From Bin87 sp963666415 (GTDB lineage: Bacteria > Chloroflexota > Dehalococcoidia > Lucifugimonadales > UBA3495), in NCBI GenBank assembly GCA_963666415.2, contig CAXXPD010000003.1, forward strand, positions 186,001 through 250,000: DNA of 64,000 nucleotides, given 5' to 3'. Positions within the stretch are counted from its first letter, which is position 1. Every line of letters begins with the position of its first letter. The position numbers and the translations under genes were made by a program. Shown here one piece after another: positions 15,982 to 25,871 of this stretch. Under the pieces are notes generated by a model. The model ran no database searches and was not told where the DNA came from. It worked only from the letters and a program-made list of their open reading frames with translations.

Positions 15982-17059
15982 TGGCTTACTCCGCGCTCCC
16001 TATTCCTTCCCAAATCTGATGATATTCTCACCAATCCTTCCGACTGACGTCAACTGCCTCTTGATCCGCGACACCGCAACTGCCCTCCCAGAGCTTGGGG
16101 GTGTGCTTGGCGTCAAGGGTGATTCTGAGTAAACAATCAGCCCAATCTGCACGGGGTAGCGTCATTAATTTCAGCAGGCTGGGCCGGCAAGTCTACAACC
16201 TCTCCTACTCGCAACGTAATCGAACGAGGGCTTCCCCGACTACGACACCCCGACTACAACACCCCGTTTCGCACCGGCGACGCCATCTGACGCGACCGGC
16301 GCGCGACACGCCTGGGCAATGCACGGCCCGAGCCGAGATAGTGGTGCGTAACACCTAACGACGCTGGGTTGCCGCCGCCGTTGGTCCCCGAGAACCTTTC
16401 GGCTACGACATTCTGTGCGCCGCGGCCACACCTTCTGCAAACGGCCGGTCGTCCCCGGCAATCCACCTGGCGGAACGGGCCGGCTGGCACATCTTTCGGG
16501 ATCGCCTTGGCCCCTGTCTGACGGTAGTGCAATAGAGGCTTTCCCTTTTTCAGTAGGCTGGACCGCCGAAACGGGACACCAAAACACGTCCCCTTGTCTC
16601 CGCGTCCCCCATAATCAGGGTGCCGTATTCCCATCCTCCAGGTGGCGCTGCGCTAGCCAACGGTCGGTCAGCGTCGCCTGGCCCGTTCATCCACCATCAC
16701 CCCCGCCCTTGATACCTTCGCCAACTGCGTACCTCCACTCGGCGCGCACTCCGGACAACCCCACGTTGATCGACCATCGTTAGCCTGACCATAGATGCAG
16801 TGCCCTGCACAGAGGCCGTGTCACGCATGCGCCAGCGCCTCGACCGGTTGGCCACCGTGCTCACAACGAGTATCTGAGTGCCAGGTCGCCTCTAATTCTC
16901 CCCGGTAGCGTCACGAGAAGTCCATCTCGCCAACTGCTCTCCGCATCGATCCCGCCGCAAAGGCGCTCATGCCGATCGACTCCCGATCCGCGCAATACCG
17001 GATGGTGCCGGACGTCGCCGACGTCATTGTCCGGCTGAGGGCTATGGATACTGAGCGAT
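15982..17059. other. Non-coding or unrecognised stretch
   Basis: Just over 1 kb in which all open frames are short, overlap on several strands and have no convincing start sites or familiar motifs. It may be decayed mobile DNA between the IS66 remnant and the AAA+ gene. I see no tRNA, repeat array or clear terminator in it. Confidence 0.4.
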
Positions 17060-18451
17060 TTATCCCCCAGGAACGCTGTGTCTACGATAGTCCGGCCCCT
17101 GCAGTGGCAGCACGGTAACCACCATCTTGTCCAGGAGGCGCGACGCGATACGCGGGCGGGCCGTATCAATGTCGGACAGCCGGTTCGACGTGGTGATGAT
17201 GGTGGGCAGACGCTCCTCATAGCGGTGATTGACGATCTGGAAGAGCTTATCCTCGGCGAAGGGCGTGTTGCGCTCCGCTCCCAGGTCATCCAGCACCAGC
17301 AACTGGGCGCTGCTGATCCGCATCAGCAGGTCAGCGTGAGCGACGGCGCTATCAGGACTATAAGCAGCCCGTAGGTGGTCCAGCAAATTGGCGACCGTGG
17401 AAAAGTACACATCATCCCCCAAATTCCGGCGCGCCACGGCAGCCGCCACGGCCAGGTGGGTCTTGCCCACTCCATAGGGCCCCATGAGCATCAGCCATCC
17501 ATTCGGACGTTCGGCATGGGCCCAGCGTTTGACGTAGGCGTGGGCAACGGCAAAAGCGGCGGCCTCCTCGGGAGTGAATATGCCGCCACCATCGGTCCAG
17601 AAAGAATCGAACGTCATGCGGTCCGCCATAGCGGCGGGTATCTCTCCCAGTTTGCGCATGGCGACATTTACCGGGCGGCCCAAGCTGTACACCTTGGAGA
17701 AGCCGTCGGCAGTATCGAGGCGGGTTCTGAGGAAATCATCCGCCTGGTCAAGGGAACCCCGCACGGTGATCACGGTTGGCAATCGCACTGAATGGCGGTG
17801 CGCCAGCAGCTGTAACAACCGGTCCTGCCCCCACGATGTCGTGGGATTAACCGGCAAGTCATCCAACGCCAGGAACGAAGCATTGCGGACCTGTTCGAAC
17901 ATATCGGCGAAGCTGGGCTCTTCGTAGTCGTTGTCGAAGCCGGTCCTGAGGGAATCCAACAGGTCAGCAGCGGTGATCAGCAGCGCAGGGTTGCCCAGGT
18001 CAATCTGCCGGTTCACAATCGCAGCGGCCAGATAGGTCTTGCCAGCGCCGCTGGGGCCAGTGATGGTAAACCAACCGACCGGATCCTCAGCATATCGGAC
18101 CGCCGCATCCAGAACCGCGACGAAGGCACGGGTACTGACAATGTCAGCCGTGGGACCAGCGGGGTTCACAGCAGCAAAAGTAGACTCTCGGAGAATTCCC
18201 AGCCGGCTGTAACGCTCCAGGGCTTTGCTACGCCGCGCACCGTTGAGATCGGACTCCTGACATCCACACGGATAAACCCGCCCGAAATCAGGGTGGGTGA
18301 CGGGAACGTTGGTCGTCACCCATCCCACTCCATTGCAGATCGGGCACTTCCCGGCATCAGAACGAGTTGGCTGATCATGAACCGTGTCATCGACCGGGCG
18401 ACTGGGCCGGTTCGAGACGGTACGGCGCAGGATATCACTCAGGTTTTCCAT
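17060..18451 (-). CDS. Tandem-AAA+ DnaC/DnaI-like ATPase
   Basis: A 463-residue protein with two DnaC/IstB-type ATPase modules. The N-terminus has a zinc-binding pattern (Cys36, Cys39, Cys62, Cys64 in CPICNGVGW...CGCQ). Module 1: Walker A GPSGAGKT (about 132-139) and Walker B FLALDDL (about 193). Module 2: Walker A GPYGVGKT (about 324-331) and Walker B LLVLDDLG (about 384), followed by a sensor-like IITTSN. DnaC-like proteins load the replicative helicase; a duplicated form may come from a plasmid or phage replication system. The 5' end is only 11 bp from the left end of a nested IS block, so its own promoter has been displaced. Confidence 0.75.
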   Translation of the reverse strand: MENLSDILRRTVSNRPSRPVDDTVHDQPTRSDAGKCPICNGVGWVTTNVPVTHPDFGRVYPCGCQESDLNGARRSKALERYSRLGILRESTFAAVNPAGPTADIVSTRAFVAVLDAAVRYAEDPVGWFTITGPSGAGKTYLAAAIVNRQIDLGNPALLITAADLLDSLRTGFDNDYEEPSFADMFEQVRNASFLALDDLPVNPTTSWGQDRLLQLLAHRHSVRLPTVITVRGSLDQADDFLRTRLDTADGFSKVYSLGRPVNVAMRKLGEIPAAMADRMTFDSFWTDGGGIFTPEEAAAFAVAHAYVKRWAHAERPNGWLMLMGPYGVGKTHLAVAAAVARRNLGDDVYFSTVANLLDHLRAAYSPDSAVAHADLLMRISSAQLLVLDDLGAERNTPFAEDKLFQIVNHRYEERLPTIITTSNRLSDIDTARPRIASRLLDKMVVTVLPLQGPDYRRHSVPGG

Positions 18452-18587
18452 AGTAACGATAACTGGGCTTTACGCTTTTTAAGCCGCGTAGGCAAGCGAA
18501 TCTATGAGTCGGTGGTACAGAGCGGACGGGACTTTCCGTATATCAGGGTCAGCGGCTCGGCTTTGTACAATCAAGCGGCATAGGCTA

Positions 18588-19809
18588 GTATTGAGTCAAT
18601 CCTGTATTGGCAGGTGAAGCGCGGGGCGGGCCAGGGTTGTTACGCTGACTGGCAAACAGTGGTGCGGGAGGTGCGACATCCATGGTTCAGGAGAAATACG
18701 CAGTACGGTTGTCGTCGGAAGATCAGGAGCAGTTGCGGGGATTGATCCACGGTGGGCGGCATTCCGCTCGGGTCATCAATCGGGCGCGCATCCTGCTCAA
18801 GACTGACGAAGGGTGGAGCGCCCCCCAGGTGGCGGCGGCTCTGGACACGTCGCAGCGCACGGTGTTCCGCACCAAACGGCGGTACGCCGAAGCGGGGTTG
18901 GAGGGCGTGCTGCACGACCACCCCCAAGCCAATCGGTATCGCAAGCTGGACGATCGGGGCGAAGCCCACCTGATTGCGCTGGCGTGCAGCGACGCGCCCG
19001 AAGGGCATGAGCACTGGACCCTGCGGTTGTTGGCTGGCAAGGTGGTGGAGTTGGGATTGGTGCCATCGCTGTCCTACGAGACGGTAAGGCTCAGGCTCAA
19101 AAAAACACCCTCAAGCCGTGGCGGAAGCAGCAATGGTGCATCCCGAAAGTAGGCGGCGAATTCGTGGCGGCCATGGAGGACGTGCTGGACCTGTATGCCG
19201 AACCCTACGACCCCGATCGGCCGGTGGTGTGCTTTGACGAGACCTCCACCCAACTGCTGGCCGAGGTCAGGAAGCCGTTGCCTCCTCAACCGGGACGACC
19301 GCGGCGGCAGGACTACGAGTATCGCCGCGGCGGCACCCGCAACATCTTCCTGACCTGTGAACCCCTGGCGGGCTGGCGCCACCTGGCCATCACCGAGCGG
19401 CGCACCATGCAGGACTTCGCCCATCAGATGCAATGGCTGGTGGATGAGGCTTACCCCGATGCCCCGGTGATCCGCGTGGTGCTGGACAATCTGAATACCC
19501 ATCGTATGGCGTCCCTTTACGAGACGTTCCCGGCTGCTGAGGCCCGGCGCATCGTGAAGCGCCTCGAGTTTCACCACACGCCCAAGCACGCCAGTTGGTT
19601 GAACATGGCGGAGATCGAATTCAGCGCGTTGAGCCGCGCCTGTCTCAAGGGGAGAAACCCCGACGCCGACGCCCTGCAACGCCAAATCACGGCCTACGAG
19701 ACCGAGCGCAACGCAGCGGGCGTCACCATCAACTGGCGGTTCAGCACTCAAGATGCCCGATCCAAATTGCATCGCCTCTATCCCTGCCATTCCAAAATTG
19801 ATTGAGTAC
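18588..19809 (+). mobile_element. IS630-family insertion sequence 1 (1222 bp)
   Basis: Inverted repeats GTATTGAGTCAATC... and the complement of ...GATTGAGTAC, flanked by TA on both sides (18586-18587 and 19810-19811), the duplication specific to IS630/Tc1. Excision rejoins the 3' end of the IS701-like transposase A. Confidence 0.8.
18682..19805 (+). CDS. IS630-family transposase, frames joined at an A7 run
   Basis: Frame 1 (18682-19152): MVQEKYAVRLSSEDQEQLRG, a helix-turn-helix domain with SAPQVAAALDTSQRTVFRTK. Frame 2 (to 19805) has the DDE catalytic domain: VVCFDETSTQLL (Asp), IRVVLDNLNTH (Asp) and HASWLNMAEIEFS (Glu). The frames meet at seven A's at 19099-19105 (CTCAAAAAAACACC), frame 2 being -1, so slippage there gives the full ~370-residue enzyme (LRLKKNTLKPWRKQQW). 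Homopolymer slippage is a known way of making IS630 transposase, so this need not be a defect. Confidence 0.85.
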
Positions 19810-21159
19810 TAGCGTGTCGAGCATCCTGTGGTACAAGAGGCGCGGGACTTTTATCGATTCGTGCTCGCGCTCGGACGGCATAAAAGTTCCCTGCTGCACC
19901 CAGAGGTGTCGTCTGACCAGGGCGATGGCGTCGGCGAAGGAAGGGCTGGTTTTGTCATACCACGCCGCGGTGCGCGGCGCCATGCCGCCACGCTGTTCGA
20001 TCAGGATATCCGCTGCCAGCGTCACCACGCTGAACAGGCCAAAGAGCGCGGGGGTGGTTCGGGCGATGGCTCGTTCCGACCACTGGCGCTGGGTTTCCAC
20101 GCCCAGGTGAGCCCGCAGCTCCTCAAAGGTCACCTCGACCTGCCAGCGCAGCAGATACCACTGCAGTATCCGCAGGGGTTCCGCCTCGGTGTCGGTGCAT
20201 AGCAAAGCATAGGGCCCGCGGCGCTCCTCCAGGTATCTGATGACGACCCAACGTAGGGGAAGGCGCGGCGGCCCGCCGTGGTACCACAGCGCCACGCCCG
20301 AAGCGAGCTCGACCCTGGCGGTACTGCCGTCGGAACCGGTGGCGCGGTAGGGAATCCATTGTGTAGCGGGATCGTCCAGCACCGCCGTGGGACTGGGCAA
20401 TCGCGCGCCGACCACCCGGGGCCGCCCGATCTGGCCGGGCCGCCGCGCTGGCGCGGGCTGGTACCGGGACGCGTCCTTGCGCAGTTTGGTGACGACGACA
20501 ATCGGCTTTGACATGTTCTGGCAATGCCGCAGGAACTCGCGCTTGGCGTAGCCGCCATCGGCCACCACCACCAGGTCCCGGTCCGGCAGCCACCGGCGCC
20601 GGCAGACCAGCATCTGCTGGGCGTAGTCGGTGAACGTCTGGTGCCGGCGACCTTTGCGCCGGTCGTAGCGGGCCGACACCACCAGCGCGGTCAAAAACGG
20701 CAGCGCCCAGTGTCGACCCGCCCATCCGATACGCGTCAGCAACATCAGGCTCACCCATTGCAGTCCGGGGGTCATCACCACCTGGTCGTCCTTGGACCGC
20801 ACCGGATCCCGATACCGCCCCTTGGCCGCAATCTTCCGGCCCCAGCGTCGTTCCACCGTCTCGTCAATGCCGAACACCAACGGCTCGGTGGATGAACCAA
20901 GGCGCCCGGCCACCAGCAGCAACAGCACCCGGCTCAGTTGCAGCGGCGACCATCGGGCGCGGTTGAGCACGTGGTGATAGATGGCGAAGTCGCCGTGCTG
21001 CCCAATCCCCAGGATGTTGAGGGCGGAGGACACGGTGCGTTTGCCGGGAGACAGGATCGCTCCCATGGCCAGGAGTTGGGCTTTGCGCCAGGTCCTGGGG
21101 TCAAACAGGTGCTCAAAGGGCAGCAGCAGGGTTACTATGACTGCGGGCAGGGTAGGCAT
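19810..21159 (-). CDS. DDE transposase of IS701-like element A
   Basis: About 450 residues, MPTLPAVIVTLLLPFEHLFD onward: FGIDETVERRWGRKI (first Asp), VVVADGGYAKREFL (second Asp) and WQVEVTFEELRAHLGVETQ (Glu). The last codons are separated by the IS630: without it the protein ends ...RMLDTLAYAA with a TGA at 18571-18573. With the IS it reads into the IS end. Only about five terminal residues are altered, so the enzyme may still work. About half of its residues match transposase B, so the two are distinct elements of one family. Assignment to IS701-like/DDE superfamily is by motif memory. Confidence 0.75.
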
Positions 21160-21207
21160 ACTCGACCTCTTTTGGTGATTTGGTCGAGCTTACCCTGTTC
21201 TTATAAT

Positions 21208-22549
21208 TTATCTAGCTTTTGTACAAAGTCGAGGTTCTGCGTCGGACAGTGAAAAACCCTCGGACGCCAGCCACAAGTGGCGGCGCACCAGGGCGATGGC
21301 ATCCACGAAAGTTGGCGACGGCTTGGCGTACCAGGCTGCGGTGCGATGGCTCATGGGCCGTTGTTCCTGCATCAAGTGAGCCGCCAGGGTGGTCCAGGAG
21401 AATAGCCCCATCAGGATTGGCGTGGTGCGGGCAATGGCCCGGTCCGACCACTGGCGTTGGGTCTCCACGCCCAGATGCGCTCGCACCTCCTGGAAGGCGA
21501 CCTCCAGTTGCCAGCGCAGCACAAACCATTCCAGAATCTGCGCCGGGTCCACGGCCAGGTCAGTGCACAGCAGAGCCGGTGTGGCGAATTCGCCCTGGGG
21601 GTCCCGAACCAAGACCCAGCGCAAGGGCACGGGCGGCTTGCCAGAGCGGTACCAGACCGCCGTTTGCGAGGTGAGTTCCACCGTGCGGGTCGCGCCGTTG
21701 TACCAGGCTACCGACACCTCGACCCATGACACGGTGGGCAAGTCCAGGAGCGCCTTCAGCGCGGTCAGCCGTCGGCCTTTCAGCGGGGGCCGACCGTTCC
21801 GGCCCGGCTGACGTGCTGGCGCCGGTTCATAAAGGGCGGCGTCCAGGCGCAAGCGGGCGATGAGGATAACGGGTTGAGCCAACGATTGGCAGCAGTGGAG
21901 CAGGTCCAGTACGGCGTAACTGCGGTCACCCACCAGCACCAGGGGGCGCTGCGGCAGCCAGCGTGGTTCGGCAGGCTCACCATGAGCGGGGTTGCAGGAT
22001 CACCTGGCGCGCCCAGTCGGTGAGCTTTTTGTGGCGGCGTCCGCGCTGCCGGTGGTAGCGTGCCGAGGGCGCCAGCACGGTGAGAAAGGGCAAGGCCCAA
22101 TAACGTCCCGCCCAGGGGACCTGGCCCAGCCACATCAGGGAGATCCAGCGCAGGCCGCTGGCCTTGACCACCTGAGACCGGCTGGAGCGCACCGCATCGC
22201 GGTAGATGCCCAGGGATTTGATTTTGGGGCCGCGGCGCCGCTCCAGGGTTTCGTCGATGCCGAAAATCAACGGGCCATCGCCTTGATCCAAGTGGAGGAT
22301 TAGCAGTCCCAACAGGATGCGTGCCGCCTGGCGGGGCGACCACACCGCCCGATTGAGCACTTGATGATAACGGGCATAGCTGCGGTCGTCGCTGAGTCCC
22401 ATGACACGGAGCGCCGATGCCACGGTGCGTTGGCCGGGAGCCAGTATCGCGCCGACCAACAGGATTTGGGCTTTCAGCCAGGTCGGGTTGCGAAACAGCG
22501 TGGCGAAGGGATGGAGTACGGGTACAATCGCGTTGGGCAGGGTGAGCAT
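21208..22549 (-). pseudogene. DDE transposase of IS701-like element B, frameshifted and split
   Basis: N-terminal frame (22549 to 21977): MLTLPNAIVPVLHPFATLFR with FGIDETLERRRGPKI, ending ILQPRSW*. The C-terminal frame resumes near 21960 with RWLPQRPLVLVGDRSYAVLD and continues through VAFQEVRAHLGVETQRQWSD to SLSDAEPR, where element A begins (21233). A frameshift near 21970-21980 separates them. The true 3' end appears to lie beyond element A (TLIYGKSRPLCTTDS, stop at 18502-18504). Inactive. Confidence 0.75.
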
Positions 22550-22622
22550 CGCTTGGCCTTTTTCCAGGAGGGTCCGCCCAGCTTACCCTGTTCTTATAAT
22601 TTATCTAGCTTTTGTGCAAAGT

Positions 22623-22739
22623 CCAGCTAATAGCCCGGCCGCCGCCGAGATGCAGGTGCTATGGGATTGGCTGTCCAAACAGATCAGTCTTATCGAAAAC
22701 CAACAGCCTGATCTTCACGAGGAGATTCTCTATGCCTGA
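22623..22739 (+). pseudogene. 3' remnant of a gene upstream of the RHH protein
   Basis: A frame entering from the IS end reads SPAAAEMQVLWDWLSKQISL then IENQQPDLHEEILYA and stops in an ATGCCTGA overlap with the next gene. Its coupling to the RHH gene suggests the tail of a partner gene, for example a partition ATPase or toxin, removed by the IS insertion. Family not recognised. Confidence 0.4.
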
Positions 22740-23097
22740 CGGACGCACCGCCGACCTCCAGTCGCTTTCCACTGCAACCGAGCTGGATTTCCCCGAGTTG
22801 GGCGCTCCGCAACTCGACCCCAACCTAATATCCTTGGACACACTTGACGACGATGCCATGCGGGAATACTTGCTACAACGGGGATTCGAGATGCACCACC
22901 GGCGTTCCCCGAAGGGCGTCATATCTCGCACAGATGACGTGAAGGGGAAAAAGCGACTCACTGCCCATATCACAGTTGCACTACGCCGCAGCATCCAGTA
23001 CGCCACCATTGAGGCAGACATGACCTTGTCGGAAATTACCGAAGAAGCACTCAGGGATTGGTTGAACAAAAGGGGTTTCCGACAGCCGGGGCAATAA
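22732..23097 (+). CDS. Ribbon-helix-helix-like regulator
   Basis: A 121-residue protein. The C-terminal ~45 residues, KKRLTAHITVALRRSIQYAT then EADMTLSEITEEALRDWLNK, fit a ribbon-helix-helix (beta-strand, helix, helix) DNA-binding domain like those of plasmid partition and antitoxin proteins. The N-terminal ~70 residues are acidic and probably disordered (TELDFPELGAPQLDPNLISL). The start ATG has GAGGAG 8 nt upstream and overlaps the remnant gene before it. Probably the ParB/CopG-like member of a plasmid-type operon. Confidence 0.6.
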   Translation: MPDGRTADLQSLSTATELDFPELGAPQLDPNLISLDTLDDDAMREYLLQRGFEMHHRRSPKGVISRTDDVKGKKRLTAHITVALRRSIQYATIEADMTLSEITEEALRDWLNKRGFRQPGQ

Positions 23098-23295
23098 ACT
23101 TTTCACTGCCCCAATGCACAACATTTTGCCCAACTGGCGAACAATATCCCGAAATCCAGCGACAAATGCTTGACAACCTACCTAAATAGCCGTTAGTCTC
23201 AATTCAGTCGCAAAAGGCCCCGTTTGCCACCATTTGGCGCACTCTGTAACCAACCGCATCACGGCCACGAGACTGACGGCGACTTGGAGCCTAAC

Positions 23296-23514
23296 ATGAC
23301 GACGAGCACGGAAAAACGCAGGCGACGCGCTACCGCGAATCTAGATAACGAAACGTGGAAACGCCTTGATCGCATCGTAAAACGTGACGGTTTGAAGCCA
23401 TCCGAGATACTGAAGCTCGCGGTAGCCGACTACCTACGCAAAGACGAACTCGCTTACCCTCTTAAACCTACTGTCCGAGATGGACCGGCGCCTGTGAACG
23501 GCTATGAAACTTAG
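23296..23514 (+). CDS. Small ribbon-helix-helix protein
   Basis: A 72-residue basic protein: MTTSTEKRRRRATANLDNET then WKRLDRIVKRDGLKPSEILKLAVADYL, shown in parts; strand-helix-helix spacing and the 'KPSEILKLAVADYL' helix match CopG/Arc-type repressors. TTGGAG precedes the start. 200 bp separate it from the other RHH gene; both look like parts of a plasmid-derived or toxin-antitoxin region. A hairpin follows 12 bp after the stop. Confidence 0.6.
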   Translation: MTTSTEKRRRRATANLDNETWKRLDRIVKRDGLKPSEILKLAVADYLRKDELAYPLKPTVRDGPAPVNGYET

Positions 23515-23517
23515 ATA

Positions 23518-23558
23518 ATAAAAAAAGGCCAACCAACTTTCAGACGGAGGATTGGCCT
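23518..23558 (-). terminator. Hairpin with A/T tract
   Basis: AGGCCAA (23526-23532) and TTGGCCT (23552-23558) form a stem. The T tract (complement of seven A's, 23520-23526) lies on the minus-strand side, so it is a better terminator for minus-strand transcription, though it also ends the plus-strand RHH gene region. Confidence 0.45.
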
Positions 23559-23768
23559 AACAAATACCCACCCCACCAAAGCAAAGACAGGATTACACGG
23601 TCGCTCGCGACGAGCGCCGAGGGGGGTATTATTATGCCAAAGATAGCACATCCTACCGAACGTAACAATACCCGAACCACCCCATTCGGTGCAATTTCAG
23701 GGCAAGGACACCACAGCGGCCCTGCCCAACAGCCGAGACGTACCGTCTACACCAGCATGATTGCCTTA

Positions 23769-25481
23769 CCCCGAATCCACCGAAGCGATGTACGCTGGAG
23801 TTGACACCAGGGTTGATGGGCAAGGGAGGGCGAACAGGCCAGGCCAGGTTCCAATAGATGGGGATGAGGGCGGTGTGAAGTAGGCACCCAGACACGATGA
23901 TGGCGGCCCGCAGTGGCCATGGCGGGCGTAATTCGAGATGCGGTGGGCAAGGAGTGCCCTTCGCGGGCTGGGTTGGCGCGAGTTGGCGGGAACGGTCAGA
24001 TGGCCGGATGGCGGGTCAGTGGCAGACGGCCGCCGTCAGGCTGGGAGTGGAATTGCTCGCAATCGAGCCAAGGCGCGACTGAACTGGTTTTCCCAGGGCC
24101 AGCGCTGGGGCAGATGCAAAGTGAGGCGGCGCGCCGAGCGGGTGAGCCGTCCGGCGAGGGAGAAGAAGCGTCGTCGGAGGGTCTTGGTGGTTACCAGTTG
24201 CTCACCCAGACCGATGCGCGCGGTCCAGCGGGCCAGGTTGTGGGCCATCACCTGCACCGCCAGCCAGGCGCCGTTGGCGGCGAAGCGGCCTGAGGGGAGA
24301 TGGTTGAGCCCGACGCCGTACTTGAGGTCTCGGATGGCGTTCTCGATCTCGGCGTGGCGGCGATGGTCGGCCTCCAGTTCCAGGGTGTCCCCGTCTCGGT
24401 CGGTGATGCAGCCGTGATAGCGGTAGCTGGCGAAGAGGGCCAGCTGGGAGCCGGGCGTGGGCTGCACCCGCCGGACGATGAGCCGCACCGGTGCGGCGTC
24501 GGGCTCATCCTGGAAGGGGACGTAGGTGGTCTCCGCCACGTCGGCGGCGCCGTCCATCCAGTAGGGGATCGGCGTCCAGTCAGTCTCGGGTATGGCCTCG
24601 ATGATATTCCGCAGGCGGGCTTGCTGGCGGACGGTGATGGAGTAGCGCACATCCATCTTGCGGCAGACGGCGACGATGGCGTGAGTGTAGAAGCCGCTGT
24701 CAGCCCGCACCGTGAGTTGTCCTCTGGCCCCGCCGTAGCGTACCCGCCCCACCGTCTCGCGTAGAAAGTGGGCGGCGCCCCGAACGGTGTTGGCGCGGCC
24801 CTTGCGCAGCCGAGCCATCAGCACGTCGCCGGTGCCGGCGGCAATGGCCAGCAGCGGGTGATAGCCTCGCTGGCCGGTGTAGCCGTGGTCGCGCGCCCCC
24901 TCCTTGGCCAGACCGTATGTCTCGCAGATGGTGGAGTCCAGGTCGATGGTCAACGGCCCGTCGCCGGGTCCGGCCCCAGCCGACCAGGCCCGGGCCAGCA
25001 GCTCCCGGCTGACCCGATCCAGTTGGCGGACGTGGCCCCACCGGAAACTGCGCAGGAAGGTCCCCAGGGTGGATGGCGCCTTGATCACACACCCCAGCAC
25101 CTGCTCGGTTCCCCCAGCGCGCAGCGCGTCGGCGTCGTCGATGCAGTCGCCACCGGCCAATGCCGAGGCCACCAAGGTCAGGAACTTGTCTCCCGCATTC
25201 GCCCGACCTGGCGCATCTCCCAGGTCAACATTGTTGTCCACCAGCTCGCCCAGTCCCAGATGATGGGCCAAAGTGACCGGAAGGATCAGCCCAGCATTGG
25301 CCACCAGGCGATGATCGTCGAAGGCAACGTCGATGCGGTCGGGGTGCTCAAGTGGTAACATCTTTTGGGTGCTCCTTGTTTCGGGTCGGTTTTCTGTTTC
25401 AAAAACCATTATCCCAGAAGCCGGGAGCACTTTCTCATCCCTTCATCACGCCGACACGCTCATCTTATCGGTGGATTGGGG
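23769..25481 (-). mobile_element. IS1380-family insertion sequence, copy 3 (complete, 1713 bp)
   Basis: Same ends and length as copy 2, flanked by CTTA at 23765-23768 and 25482-25485. Few nucleotide differences from copy 2. Confidence 0.92.
24036..25361 (-). CDS. IS1380-family transposase, copy 3
   Basis: A 441-residue intact DDE transposase, differing from copy 2 by only a few residues (for example TVRQQ for TITIRQQ-type positions, DVAETTY for EVAETTY). The same start was chosen (MLPLEHPDRI, AAGGAG upstream). With both complete copies intact the element is probably mobile in this genome. Confidence 0.9.
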   Translation of the reverse strand: MLPLEHPDRIDVAFDDHRLVANAGLILPVTLAHHLGLGELVDNNVDLGDAPGRANAGDKFLTLVASALAGGDCIDDADALRAGGTEQVLGCVIKAPSTLGTFLRSFRWGHVRQLDRVSRELLARAWSAGAGPGDGPLTIDLDSTICETYGLAKEGARDHGYTGQRGYHPLLAIAAGTGDVLMARLRKGRANTVRGAAHFLRETVGRVRYGGARGQLTVRADSGFYTHAIVAVCRKMDVRYSITVRQQARLRNIIEAIPETDWTPIPYWMDGAADVAETTYVPFQDEPDAAPVRLIVRRVQPTPGSQLALFASYRYHGCITDRDGDTLELEADHRRHAEIENAIRDLKYGVGLNHLPSGRFAANGAWLAVQVMAHNLARWTARIGLGEQLVTTKTLRRRFFSLAGRLTRSARRLTLHLPQRWPWENQFSRALARLRAIPLPA

Positions 25482-25871
25482 CTTAGACGCCGGTCGAATC
25501 GGAGTTGCGGCATCGGCGGGCGAGTTGGATAAACCCGACCAGCACGTGCTCCACCGGTCGCGCCACTACCGTCGAGACAAGATCATACCGGCGGACGGAG
25601 ACATCCAGCCGCGGCACCAGCTGTCCGACCTCGATGCTGGAGAAAGCACGGTCGCGGAGAATGGCAATACCGCATCAGGATGCGGCCAGCCATGACAACC
25701 CACCAGAACGGCAAAAGAGTTTCCGTAACGCAAAACGGCAAGACTTTTTCGGCTGACACAGAACCGCCGGCCAACACGGTGGCTGATCGGGTCTACGAGA
25801 TAATCGACGACCTGTCCGGCAAGGCGGGCAAGCCGGTGTGGTTTGCGCGGAAGGAACTTGCCGAGTTTCTA

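Larger units (their letters stand above)
18556..21233 (-). mobile_element. IS701-like element A, inserted in element B
   Basis: Ends are CTCGGCTTTGTACAA (18556-18570) and TTGTACAAAGTCGAG (21219-21233), inverted repeats of one another with one mismatch. It itself carries an IS630 at 18588-19809. Confidence 0.65.
18463..22626 (-). mobile_element. IS701-like element B, host of a nested insertion
   Basis: Right end CTTTTGTGCAAAGTCCAG at about 22626; probable left end CTGGGCTTTACGC at 18463 (10 of 13 bp matching the inverted complement). Removing element A (18556-21233) joins the two parts of its transposase frame (...SDAE-PLTLIYGKSR...). The left end is inferred from the repeat match and is less certain than the right. 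Confidence 0.5.
23635..25695 (+). pseudogene. Small gene split by IS1380 copy 3
   Basis: ATG 23635 with GAGGGGGG upstream encodes MPKIAHPTERNNTRTTPFGA... to ...VYTSMIAL, where the IS begins (23769). After the IS and one CTTA copy the frame continues DAGRIGVAASAGELDKPDQH... to ...TASGCGQP and stops at 25693-25695, overlapping the next ATG (ATGA). The restored product is about 113 residues. Exact restoration of frame by removing 1713+4 bp confirms both the 4-bp duplication and that this was a gene. Family not recognised. Confidence 0.65.

Noticed and set aside
16240..16634. Overlapping frames of about 115-126 residues on both strands
   Set aside because: No ribosome site, no family pattern, mutually overlapping; treated as non-coding.
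23653..23895. An 80-residue minus-strand frame next to IS1380 copy 3
   Set aside because: It runs from IS-end sequence into the split small gene on the opposite strand; no start site.
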